Positions 5,315 to 10,436 are shown, numbered from the stretch's first letter. The stretch: 10,999 bases of DNA from Streptomyces sp. NRRL B-24484 (GCF_000717715.1 NZ_JOAI01000094.1:1-10999); one strand, 5' to 3'. Program-made: numbers and translations. The notes: generated by a model not told the origin, from the sequence alone.

Positions 5315-6726
5315 GCCTGGAACCGATGATCTGGGTCCTGAGCGGCGACGCACCGATCGCCGACCTGAAGGAGTTCGCCGTACTGGCGACCATGGCGGAG
5401 GCAGCCGGCCGGGATGGATGCGGCACCTTCCAGTCCAAGGAGACGATCGCCGAGCGGACGACTCTGGACACGGAGTCGGTGAAAAGGGCGTGGCGGGCGA
5501 TGGTGCGCCGCGGCCTCATCGGCAAGGGCGACCAGACCATGGCCCGGCACATCCGGGCCGACCGGCGACCTACGGTCTACGACCTGCTCATCCCCTACGA
5601 ATGGTTCCCGAACATCGAGCGAACCAACGCCGAACGGGCCCGGATGGGACTCGACCCGCTGACGCCGGAGAACCGCCCGCCCATCGCACCTGCCCCCGCC
5701 AAGAAGGCCCGCGCCGACAAGGGCATGCCCCGTCCCAAGGCTGAGCAGGACTCCAAGCCGCGGGGGAACTCTGAGAGCCCCCGTGCGGAGACCCCCGAGG
5801 ACGGCCACGGGGGAACTACAAGTCGTCGACGGGGGAACTACAAGTCGTCGACGGGGGAACTACAAGAGCCCCGAACCAGTACCTCTAACCCAACTACTGA
5901 ACCGGGGGACCCTTCCGTCCCTCCGTCCTTCCCTGACCCTGACGCGCGCGCGAAGCCTGCGAACGGGACGGACGAACGGACGGACGGCGGAGAGGTCTCA
6001 CAGCACCAGGAGCAGCAGCCCGGCAAGCCGGCTGAGAGTGGCGAGGTGCCGACGGCTCCGGCTCCGCCGGTCGCGTCGGCGGGGGTGATGCTGCTGCTGG
6101 AGATCGGCACGGCCCACCCGGAGCTGGCGGTGTCCGCTCCAACGCTGGCGGAGCAGGGCGCGGTCCTGGATGCGCGGCTTGCGGCGGGCTGGCCGGTCGG
6201 GCTGCTGCGGGCCTGGCTGACGGCCCCGGGTAAGGACCCGGTGCGCAGCGCGGATGCGGTGATCGCCTACCGGATCAGGCACCTGCCGCTGGCGCCGGGT
6301 GTGCTGCCGACTGCCGACTCCGAGGGCGGGCCGGTGGTGCCGCACCAGGAGCAGCGCAGCGTCGCTCAGGAAATCGGCCAGCGGGTCCGGCACGAGTGCT
6401 CGGGCCAGGACGGCCTGTGCGGCCGTCAGGTGAACGCGGCAGGCGAGCTGTGCCCGCTGTGCCGCAAGCCCTGCTCGGCGGACTGCGGCCGGGGACCCGC
6501 GCACCCGTCCCGGCAGGACGGCCTGTGCCTGGACTGCGTCCGTGACGCCGGGGCGGCCCGCTGCATGGCCGCCGACTGCGACAGGCTCGCCGTGCACAGC
6601 GACGGTCTGTGCCACGGCTGCCACCGGGAGCGGGTCGACGCCGAGGACGCCGCGAGGGCCATCGCCCTGCTGGCGTCCGAGCTGGAGGCGTACGAGCCCG
6701 AGGAAACGACCCCGGCGCCGTTCTGA
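5311..6726 (+). CDS. plasmid replication-type protein: N-terminal winged HTH, C-terminal Cys-rich zinc knuckles
   Basis: A 471-aa protein from GTG 5311, chosen because of the GTGA overlap with the leader ORF; an AGGA lies nine bases upstream. Residues 1-105 are a winged helix of the HTH_36 type found in Rep-like proteins of actinomycete plasmids (ADLKEFAVLATMAEAAGRDG, FQSKETIAERTTLDTESVKR, then AMVRRGLI). Residues 120-255 are a low-complexity linker. About 256-330 is helical (LLLEIGTAHPELAV, GWPVGLLRAWL). Residues 363-438 hold 12 Cys, with DGLC repeated at 367, 403 and 431 and CxxC pairs at 381/384, 406/409 and 434/437: probably zinc knuckles. The linker DNA contains 22-bp iterons (5807-5866), so the protein may bind its own gene as origin, as reported for pSLA2-type linear plasmids and lambda-like phages. 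A regulatory role instead of replication cannot be excluded. Confidence 0.8.
   Translation: MSLEPMIWVLSGDAPIADLKEFAVLATMAEAAGRDGCGTFQSKETIAERTTLDTESVKRAWRAMVRRGLIGKGDQTMARHIRADRRPTVYDLLIPYEWFPNIERTNAERARMGLDPLTPENRPPIAPAPAKKARADKGMPRPKAEQDSKPRGNSESPRAETPEDGHGGTTSRRRGNYKSSTGELQEPRTSTSNPTTEPGDPSVPPSFPDPDARAKPANGTDERTDGGEVSQHQEQQPGKPAESGEVPTAPAPPVASAGVMLLLEIGTAHPELAVSAPTLAEQGAVLDARLAAGWPVGLLRAWLTAPGKDPVRSADAVIAYRIRHLPLAPGVLPTADSEGGPVVPHQEQRSVAQEIGQRVRHECSGQDGLCGRQVNAAGELCPLCRKPCSADCGRGPAHPSRQDGLCLDCVRDAGAARCMAADCDRLAVHSDGLCHGCHRERVDAEDAARAIALLASELEAYEPEETTPAPF
5807..5866 (+). repeat. 22-bp iterons inside the replication-type gene (candidate origin)
   Basis: Two identical 22-bp units (5807-5828 and 5829-5850) and a third partial one (5851-5866, first 16 bases) share ACGGGGGAACTACAAG followed by TCGTCG. 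A diverged copy lies at 5760-5780 (GGGGGAACT, three mismatches, then AGAGCCCC, as also found after the third copy). Because 22 is not a multiple of three, the same DNA is read in three frames (GGTTSRR, GNYKSST, GELQE). The DNA, not the peptide, is therefore what is conserved. A locally AT-richer stretch (5875-5902, about half A+T) follows directly, as in iteron origins. Confidence 0.75.
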
Positions 6727-6780
6727 CGGCCGATCACCCCCGGGTGGGACTCCTCGCCCCCCCGGGGGTGCGATCGGCCG
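6727..6780 (+). terminator. large terminator stem after the replication-type gene
   Basis: Starting right behind the TGA, CGGCCGATC plus ACCCCCGGG (6727-6744) pairs with CCCGGGGGT and GATCGGCCG (6761-6780) with only a two-base bulge: 18 bp around a 16-base loop. The nested GCCGATC motif recurs elsewhere in the window. This cleanly separates the rep unit from the Tpg-like gene. Confidence 0.8.
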
Positions 6781-6783
6781 CCA

Positions 6784-7374
6784 GTGGCCCGCCTGCGGCC
6801 TCCGGTCGATCGGTGGGGGGCTTGCCCACCTCGCGCCAGGCTTGCCCACGGCTTGCCCACCGGCTGGGGCAACCCCCCCGGGGGCCCCCCCCCACCCTCC
6901 AACCCCCTCCTGGTGAAGGCCGCGAAGGGCTCGACCTCCGCCGTCGCCGGGCAGCTCGGCGTCTCGCAGCGCACCGTCCAGCGCTGGCTCAAGGGCACCG
7001 CCGCGCCGAAGCCGGCCGCCGCGCAAGCGATCGCCGACGCGGTCCGCGCCGGCTGGCAGCCGCGAGTCCAGCAGCGGGTACGCCGGGCCGCCGAACGCGA
7101 CGGCTTCGTGCTCAGCGCCAGCGCCCAGTTCGGGTTCGCCAGCGCCGCCAGCTCCACCGACGACCCCCGGCTGCGCCTGATCACCCAGCACCTGCCCGGC
7201 GACGTCGCCGCCGCCCTGTTCGCCGCCCGCGACGCCGGCGCCTCCGAGGACGACCAGGCCCGCGTGCTCGCCCGTGGTCTCCAGGAGCACTACTTCCGCG
7301 ACGGCGGGCGCCGCGCCTCCGGCCTGGCAGTGGAATTCACCGGGATCCAGTGGGCCGACTTCGGCGTCCTGTGA
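6784..7374 (+). CDS. tpg-like: Tpg-like telomere terminal protein, N-terminus abnormal
   Basis: From about residue 46 to 196 the protein reads as Streptomyces Tpg, the terminal protein capping 5' ends of linear replicons. GSTSAVAGQLGVSQRTVQRW (HTH, about 49-68) is followed by WQPRVQQRVRRAA (91-103), then FGFASAASSTDDPRLRLIT and YFRDGGRRASGLAVEFTGI near the end, a Tpg hallmark. Tpg proteins are about 185 aa and begin with a conserved head of about 35 residues; here that head is missing and replaced by Pro/Gly-rich residues over three GCTTGCCCAC repeats and a C9 run. Possible starts are GTG 6784 or GTG 6913, and neither has a Shine-Dalgarno. No tap gene is present. It may be truncated, leaderless, a repurposed DNA-binding protein or a pseudogene. 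Family confident; activity uncertain. Confidence 0.78.
   Translation: MARLRPPVDRWGACPPRARLAHGLPTGWGNPPGGPPPPSNPLLVKAAKGSTSAVAGQLGVSQRTVQRWLKGTAAPKPAAAQAIADAVRAGWQPRVQQRVRRAAERDGFVLSASAQFGFASAASSTDDPRLRLITQHLPGDVAAALFAARDAGASEDDQARVLARGLQEHYFRDGGRRASGLAVEFTGIQWADFGVL
6820..6861 (+). repeat. three direct GCTTGCCCAC repeats before the Tpg-like domain
   Basis: Copies begin at 6820, 6840 and 6851 (steps of 20 and 11 bp, about two and one helical turns). The same 10-mer occurs inverted at 8064-8074 and 8583-8593 inside the duplicated 75-bp modules. They lie where a promoter or operator of the Tpg-like gene would be expected. Confidence 0.6.
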
Positions 7375-7440
7375 CCGCGCGTCTGGCCCGGCCGGGTCGT
7401 TTCGGCGCCCCGCGGGCTGCATCCCGGGGTGGGCGGATCT

Positions 7441-7556
7441 GATCGGCTGGAATGGCCTACGCAGGTCAGGATCGGTTTTCCGATCGGCCCGTGATCGGCG
7501 GCCGATCGGTCCCGCAGCCGATCACAGGCCGATCCCAGGCCGATCGGCCACCGATC
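7441..7556. repeat. cluster of nine GATCGG/CCGATC sites
   Basis: Nine GATCGG or CCGATC hexamers occur in 116 bp (starting at 7441, 7470, 7480, 7493, 7502, 7518, 7529, 7540 and 7551), three of them as the palindrome CCGATCGG. Spacing in the right part is about 11 bp (7518, 7529, 7540, 7551), one helical turn, which fits cooperative protein binding. Candidate replication, partition or regulatory site. Confidence 0.6.
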
Positions 7557-7569
7557 CGGGGAGGCCCCA

Positions 7570-7620
7570 GGCTCCTGTGGGGCCGCCACGTGCGCGCACG
7601 GTGCGCGCACGTGAGGAGCC
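7570..7620. repeat. 27-bp perfect palindrome with outer stem
   Basis: CACGTGCGCGCAC (7587-7599) and GTGCGCGCACGTG (7601-7613) flank a single G, a 13-bp perfect inverted repeat. Outside it GGCTCCT (7570-7576) pairs with AGGAGCC (7614-7620). It could be a cruciform, a protein site or a bidirectional terminator after the Tpg-like gene. Confidence 0.6.
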
Positions 7621-7691
7621 GGTTTCGGCGACGGTCCGTGACGGCGGCGGCGCGGCCGTCCGTCCCCGCCCGTGGGACACCGGGCCGGTTG

Positions 7692-7775
7692 GTTGCCCAC
7701 GGAGTTGCCTGCGGAATGGTCTGCGGAGTTGCCCGGCGAGTTGCCTGCGGAGTTGCCCACGGAGTTGCCTGCGAA
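7692..7775. repeat. 12-bp array A (7 units)
   Basis: Seven units of 12 bp, consensus GTTGCCYRCGGA on the plus strand; most units differ at two or three positions. On the minus strand one frame reads the tetrapeptide repeat GNSVGNSAGNSPGNSA. CCTGGTCAAG, the putative flank motif, starts at 7791, 15 bp to the right. Confidence 0.8.
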
Positions 7776-7940
7776 CGGCGCCGTGCGGTGCCTGGTCAAG
7801 GGGGCTGACCTGCGGGACAAGGGGCGGGACAAGGGGGCGCCGGGGCGCCGGGGCGCCGACTACTTCCCTGGGACACCCCTCGGCGGTTGGTCACGGCAGT
7901 ACCGGCCCGCTGCGCCCGGCCGTCTCGCATGCCGGAATCC

Positions 7941-8036
7941 GAGGTAGGCCCCGGGGTGGGACCGACGGTAGGGCCCGCCGTTGGCCCGACGGTTGGCCGC
8001 CCGGTAGGAGTCGTGGTAGGGGCATGCCTTTGGGCA
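7941..8036. repeat. 12-bp array B (8 units)
   Basis: Eight units with pattern NNNGTWGGNNNN, for example ACGGTTGGCCGC and GCCGTTGGCCCG; the last unit is degenerate. A plus-strand frame reads VGPTVGPAVGPTVGRPVG. The motif CAGGTCAG starts 15 bp to the right (8052) and opens the first 75-bp module. Confidence 0.78.
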
Positions 8037-8051
8037 ACCTGCCCGTTTTCC

Positions 8052-8126
8052 CAGGTCAGACCAGGTGGGCAAGCCTGTTGGTGTCGAGGACACCTCTTCC
8101 CACGCGATAGCCGTGGAGAGGTCTGG
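8052..8126. repeat. 75-bp conserved module, copy 1
   Basis: Matches 8571-8645 at 64 of 75 positions with no gap. The best conserved part is CGAGGACACCTCTTCCC, one variable base, then CGCGATAGCCGTGGAGAGGT. ACCTC and GAGGT can form a stem with TCC/GGA inside. It follows 12-bp array B. On the minus strand one frame reads PDLSTAIAWEEVSS. Confidence 0.75.
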
Positions 8127-8141
8127 ATGAAACCCGGGGCG

Positions 8142-8183
8142 CGGCACGACCGTCCTGCCCGAACCGCCCCGCGGGTCGTGCCG
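8142..8183. repeat. 10-bp inverted repeat
   Basis: CGGCACGACC (8142-8151) is complementary to GGTCGTGCCG (8174-8183) with a 22-base loop. The right arm, extended as CGGGTCGTGCCGA (8172-8184), recurs as a direct repeat at 8287-8299. Confidence 0.5.
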
Positions 8184-8191
8184 ACCGCACG

Positions 8192-8268
8192 GAAGCCCTG
8201 TACGGCCGCCTAACGTCCCGTCAGCCGCTCGCTGGTCTCCCAGCATCCCGAAGCGCTGCACGGCCGCC
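8192..8268. repeat. 19-bp direct repeat pair
   Basis: GAAGCCCTGTACGGCCGCC (8192-8210) and GAAGCGCTGCACGGCCGCC (8250-8268) match at 17 of 19 bases, 58 bp apart. With the CGGGTCGTGCCGA pair this suggests a local duplication of this stretch. Confidence 0.5.
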
Positions 8269-8460
8269 ACAGCCCCGGTGAGCCCCCGGGTCGTGCCGAT
8301 CCCTGTCCTCCCGCCCGTGGGTGGGTGGGGCTCGCCCTGCTACGCCGGGCTGTGGGCCGATCACCAACCACAACTCTCAACCGGCCGGGCCCGAGGCGGT
8401 CGGGGTCCCAACGCTCGCGCGCGTCGCTCGCGCGTGACCCGCCGCCCGGCGCTGCGGGCA

Positions 8461-8532
8461 GGGGTCGGGCGGACCGTTGGCCTGGCGGGCGGACCGACCG
8501 TTGGCCGCGCGGTCGGATCCTGGGTCGGACGC
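8461..8532. repeat. 12-bp array C (6 units)
   Basis: Six units with pattern NNNGTYGGNNNN, for example ACCGTTGGCCGC and GCGGTCGGATCC, close to array B. The motif GCAGGTCGG begins 38 bp to the right and opens the second 75-bp module. Confidence 0.75.
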
Positions 8533-8570
8533 TAGTAGGACCGGCACCGCCGCCACCCGACCCGCTTGTG

Positions 8571-8645
8571 CAGGTCGGCCCGGGTGGGCAAGCCGCCCGG
8601 CGCCGAGGACACCTCTTCCCGCGCGATAGCCGTGGAGAGGTCCGG
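8571..8645. repeat. 75-bp conserved module, copy 2
   Basis: Second copy of the module at 8052-8126, 519 bp away and in the same orientation, again just right of a 12-bp array. The 11 differences from copy 1 cluster in the middle (GCCCGGCGC versus TGTTGGTGT). The minus-strand frame reads PDLSTAIAREEVSS and then GLPTRADLHKRVG. Confidence 0.75.
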
Positions 8646-8752
8646 CACTCGAAGGCGGCGCCGCGCCCGTGCTCCCTCTCGCGTGCGCGCGTGGGCGCCC
8701 CTACGCGTTGGGCCCCGCTGCGGATGCGTTTTTCATCGCGAAATTCGCTAAC

Positions 8753-8782
8753 GGGCCGGTTGTGAATTTCACCAACCGGCCC
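8753..8782. terminator. hairpin in the lower-GC patch
   Basis: GGGCCGGTTG (8753-8762) pairs with CAACCGGCCC (8773-8782); the 10-base loop TGAATTTCAC can extend the stem past a bulged base. It lies in the AT-richer stretch upstream of the 63-aa gene and could be a terminator or regulatory RNA structure. Confidence 0.5.
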
Positions 8783-8892
8783 CGCCCAGCCGTCCTCGCC
8801 CGGCCCCGCTCGGCTGCGCGGTGGGGCCGGCTTGCGCCGTCCGTCCGGGGCCGGTTGCTGTCTGCCGGGCGCTGAGCCCACAGAGGGTGTGA

Positions 8893-8911
8893 GGGACCGA
8901 TGGTCGGTCCC
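8893..8911 (+). promoter_or_regulatory. 8-bp hairpin directly upstream of the 63-aa gene's ribosome site
   Basis: GGGACCGA (8893-8900) and TCGGTCCC (8904-8911) form a perfect stem with a TGG loop, ending one base before the GGAGAGG ribosome site. It could act as a translational control element or operator of the following gene. Confidence 0.5.
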
Positions 8912-8924
8912 GGAGAGGACCCCC

Positions 8925-9116
8925 ATGTACAAGATCACCCTGGAGGGCGGCGGCCTGGGCATCAGCAGCCTGACCCGGACGCAGGCCACCTTGCCCCCGG
9001 CCTTCTTCGTCGTCACCACCGGCCCCGGCCGCCGGCTGCTGTTCAAGATCACCGGCCGCGACGGGCGCCACTTCACCGCGGCCCACATCCGCGACCTGCC
9101 GCCGATCCGGTCCTGA
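8925..9116 (+). CDS. 63-aa hypothetical protein
   Basis: ATG 8925 follows GGAGAGG by six bases, a good ribosome site. The frame extends upstream, but this start is favoured by the site and by the protein-like sequence after it. It begins MYKITLEGGGLGISSLTRTQ and contains PPAFFVVTTGPGRRLLFKIT and RDGRHFTAAHIRDLPPIRS: alternating hydrophobic and polar residues, probably a small beta-rich fold, without Cys, signal or membrane span. Family not recognised. It stands alone among the repeats, with no operon partner; the hairpin before its ribosome site suggests translational or repressor control. Confidence 0.7.
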   Translation: MYKITLEGGGLGISSLTRTQATLPPAFFVVTTGPGRRLLFKITGRDGRHFTAAHIRDLPPIRS

Positions 9117-9192
9117 TCTGCCCGGCTGATCCGTTCCCGGTCCGTCCCCGCCGCGGACCGGGGACGGGCTGGCGGCCCGCTCGTACAGCCGC

Positions 9193-9252
9193 TCGCTTGG
9201 GCGCCCGTTTGGATGCGCGTCTGGGCGCTCGCTTGGGTGCCCGTTTGGCGTC
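9193..9252. repeat. 12-bp array D (5 units)
   Basis: Five units NCGYTTGGNYGC, such as TCGCTTGGGTGC and CCGTTTGGATGC, with degenerate units on both sides (9181-9192, 9253-9264). Minus-strand frame: KRAPKRAPRRASKRAPKRAA. The flank motif GTGCAGCTCAA begins at 9281. Confidence 0.75.
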
Positions 9253-9282
9253 CGTCCCGGAGCCGGGCCCTGGTGTATCAGT

Positions 9283-9328
9283 GCAGCTCAACGGGCCGAT
9301 CCGGCGAACTCACCGGCCCGACTTACCT
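9283..9328. repeat. flank module of array D
   Basis: GCAGCTCAA (9283-9291) and CCGACTTACCT (9318-9328) are separated by exactly 26 bp, the same two blocks and spacing as at 10180-10225 beside array E. Between them CACC and GGCCCGA also recur with small shifts. On the minus strand this reads AGGTAAGTCGG first. Confidence 0.6.
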
Positions 9329-9460
9329 TCCTAGGCGCTCTCCTGGTGACTGGCGGGGTGGGCGCGGCGGTCGGCTTTGGTCGGACGCTGCGCTGTGCCT
9401 TTTCTTCCTGCGTCCGGCTGGGGCCGGCCGCGCGGTTGGGCTGGGGAGGGGGCGGGCAGG

Positions 9461-9570
9461 GCCGTCAAGGTTGGCGCTCCTTGGCCATCAAGGTAGGCGG
9501 CGGTACGCCATCAAGGTGGGTGCCGGGGCCGTCAAGGTATCCGCCGATCACCCGGCGGATACCTTGACGG
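9461..9570. repeat. GCCRTCAAGGTD iterons and 17-bp inverted repeat
   Basis: Four direct copies at 9461, 9484, 9507 and 9528 (steps 23, 23 and 21 bp, two helical turns) and a fifth inverted one at 9560-9570. Copies 4 and 5 are parts of a perfect 17-bp inverted repeat (9529-9545 and 9554-9570) with an eight-base loop GATCACCC. They overlap the 3' end of the ribbon-helix-helix gene; copy 1 supplies its stop codon. Candidate binding site of that protein (partition site) or a second iteron origin. Confidence 0.78.
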
Positions 9571-9941
9571 TGCAGGTCACGGCTGGTGCGCGCCCGAGTG
9601 CGCACCGGCTGTGCACCCGCAGGCCAGGGGGCCGGGTTCTTCTCCCCCCGTGCCTGGTACGCCTCCGCACACGCCTGCCGCATCTCGATGCCGAGCCGCG
9701 CGCAGCGGACCTTGAAGGCCTGCTTGATCTCCTTGGGCACGTAGGTGCCCATCTGCACCCAGTCGCTCTCCCGGGCGACCGGCCCGGCGGCCGGGGCCGG
9801 CTGCGCCGAGGTGGCGGGCCCGGCGGCGCTCTGGGCGGTCTGGCCGCCGACGCGCAGGCCCTCAACGGCCGGGACCAGGGCGGCCTGGGCGGCGAGAGGC
9901 GAGGTGCCGGCGGGCCGCTGGCGAGCGGACGGCTTGCTCAT
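9465..9941 (-). CDS. ribbon-helix-helix type DNA-binding protein (partition/copy-control candidate)
   Basis: 158 aa from ATG (9941-9939), starting MSKPSARQRPAGTSP. Residues 1-60 are a disordered Ala/Pro/Gln linker. Residues 61-97 (WVQMGTYVPKEIKQAFKVRC, then ARLGIEMRQACAEAYQA) read as one beta strand and two helices, the ribbon-helix-helix pattern of small ParB/CopG-like plasmid proteins. The C-terminal 35 residues are encoded by the iteron region and look unstructured. No ribosome site precedes the ATG; it overlaps the stop of a 27-aa ORF (ATGA), and an in-frame GTG at 10019, just after a GATAAT box, would give a leaderless 184-aa form. No parA lies within the window. Iterons at its 3' end suggest it binds there. 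Fold call moderate, role inferred. Confidence 0.7.
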   Translation of the reverse strand: MSKPSARQRPAGTSPLAAQAALVPAVEGLRVGGQTAQSAAGPATSAQPAPAAGPVARESDWVQMGTYVPKEIKQAFKVRCARLGIEMRQACAEAYQARGEKNPAPWPAGAQPVRTRARTSRDLHRQGIRRVIGGYLDGPGTHLDGVPPPTLMAKERQP

Positions 9942-10021
9942 CGGGTGGCGGTGACGGTCGGCGAGCTGGGTGCAGATGGCTCGGCAACCGTCCCGACCGG
10001 CAAGAAGAATCCCAAGCACAT
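9938..10021 (-). CDS. possible 27-aa leader ORF before the ribbon-helix-helix gene
   Basis: From ATG (10021-10019) the frame begins MCLGFFLPVGTVAEPSAPSS and ends with a TGA overlapping the next ATG (ATGA). The hydrophobic start and overlap are suggestive of coupling, but there is no ribosome site and the GATAAT box lies only three bases upstream, so it would have to be leaderless. The alternative is that GTG 10019 starts the larger protein. Confidence 0.3.
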   Translation of the reverse strand: MCLGFFLPVGTVAEPSAPSSPTVTATR

Positions 10022-10024
10022 CGA

Positions 10025-10030
10025 ATTATC
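10025..10030 (-). promoter_or_regulatory. -10 box GATAAT for the ribbon-helix-helix gene
   Basis: GATAAT on the minus strand lies in an unusually AT-rich stretch. Transcription would begin about five bases on, at or next to GTG 10019, fitting a leaderless transcript, which is common in Streptomyces. The -35 region is weak (TGGTCA about 16 bases upstream). Confidence 0.45.
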
Positions 10031-10069
10031 GGACAGAAAAATCCAATGACCAGCATCAGAAAAACCGCC

Positions 10070-10141
10070 CACGCCGGTTCCTATCTGATTGCGTATCGGA
10101 TTTCCCATCTGGTTTCTCATGCGGTTTTGTCTCTGGTTTCG
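10070..10141. repeat. 12-bp array E (6 units, AT-richer)
   Basis: Six units YAYNNGRTTTCN, such as CATCTGGTTTCT and TATCGGATTTCC. It keeps the 12-bp phase although its base composition is quite unlike that of arrays A-D. Minus-strand frame: MRNQMGNPIRNQIGTG. Flank motif GCAGCTCAA at 10180. Confidence 0.75.
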
Positions 10142-10179
10142 ACCAGAGAAAAACTCCCGAATCCGATCGGGGTAATCGC

Positions 10180-10225
10180 GCAGCTCAAGCCCAATTGGTT
10201 CACCCGGCCCGATACCGACTTACCT
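10180..10225. repeat. flank module of array E
   Basis: GCAGCTCAA (10180-10188) and CCGACTTACCT (10215-10225) separated by 26 bp, as at 9283-9328. CACCCGGCCCGA lies between them. Confidence 0.6.
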
Positions 10226-10313
10226 CTGTGCGCCCCTGCCCTGCCGATGGAGTGGTGGTGTGGGGAGCGGGTACGCACGCCAGTCGACCGGGAGTCCAGG
10301 CCGCGCGGTGCAG

Positions 10314-10361
10314 CTCCTGATGCTGCTCCCGATGTCACTCCTGGTGCTGCTCCTGATGCTG
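10314..10361. repeat. 12-bp array F (4 units)
   Basis: Four units with consensus CTCCTGATGCTG (10314, 10326, 10338, 10350); two are identical and the others differ at one and three positions. Flank motif GTGCAGCTCAG at 10393. Confidence 0.72.
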
Positions 10362-10436
10362 GCACCCCAGGCCGGGCCGACAGGGGGCATCCGTGCAGCT
10401 CAGGCAGCCATCCAAGGTGGCCGGAAATTCTGACAT
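10335..10436 (-). CDS. possible 33-aa Cys-containing micro-ORF ending in array F
   Basis: ATG (10436-10434) has AGGAG six bases upstream, within a purine-rich leader. It begins MSEFPATLDGCLSCTDAPCR, with Cys 11, 14, 19 and 25, and its last codons are read from the 12-bp array (QHQEQHQE). A similar ungapped reading starting at a TTG lies beside array G (LSGARNLLTGALTC). It is the best coding candidate among the array flanks, but it is short and unproven. Confidence 0.3.
   Translation of the reverse strand: MSEFPATLDGCLSCTDAPCRPGLGCQHQEQHQE

Larger units (their letters stand above)
7375..8924. other. 1.55-kb gene-poor, repeat-rich interval
   Basis: No reading frame here has a convincing start, ribosome site and protein-like composition; the long frames are low-complexity Arg/Pro/Gly shadows. 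The interval holds a GATCGG cluster, a 27-bp palindrome, three 12-bp arrays, two copies of a 75-bp module, several hairpins and a lower-GC patch at about 8724-8770. One minus-strand frame through the 75-bp modules is discussed in the findings. Confidence 0.6.
9117..9464. other. 348-bp gap with 12-bp array D
   Basis: No supported gene. The gap contains array D, its flank module (9283-9328) and a pyrimidine-rich segment CTGTGCCTTTTCTTCC at about 9393-9408. Confidence 0.5.

Noticed and set aside
5998..7422. 474-aa minus-strand frame opposite the rep and Tpg-like genes
   Set aside because: Antisense of two real genes; runs through the strong terminator and is made of Gly/Arg/Pro.
8970..8980. TraB recognition (clt) octamer GACCCGGA
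   Set aside because: A single copy inside the 63-aa gene; a clt locus would need a cluster of tandem copies.
8210..9088. 292-aa minus-strand frame
   Set aside because: It crosses the well-supported 63-aa gene on the other strand and has no start signal. The part over the 75-bp module is kept only as a question in the findings.
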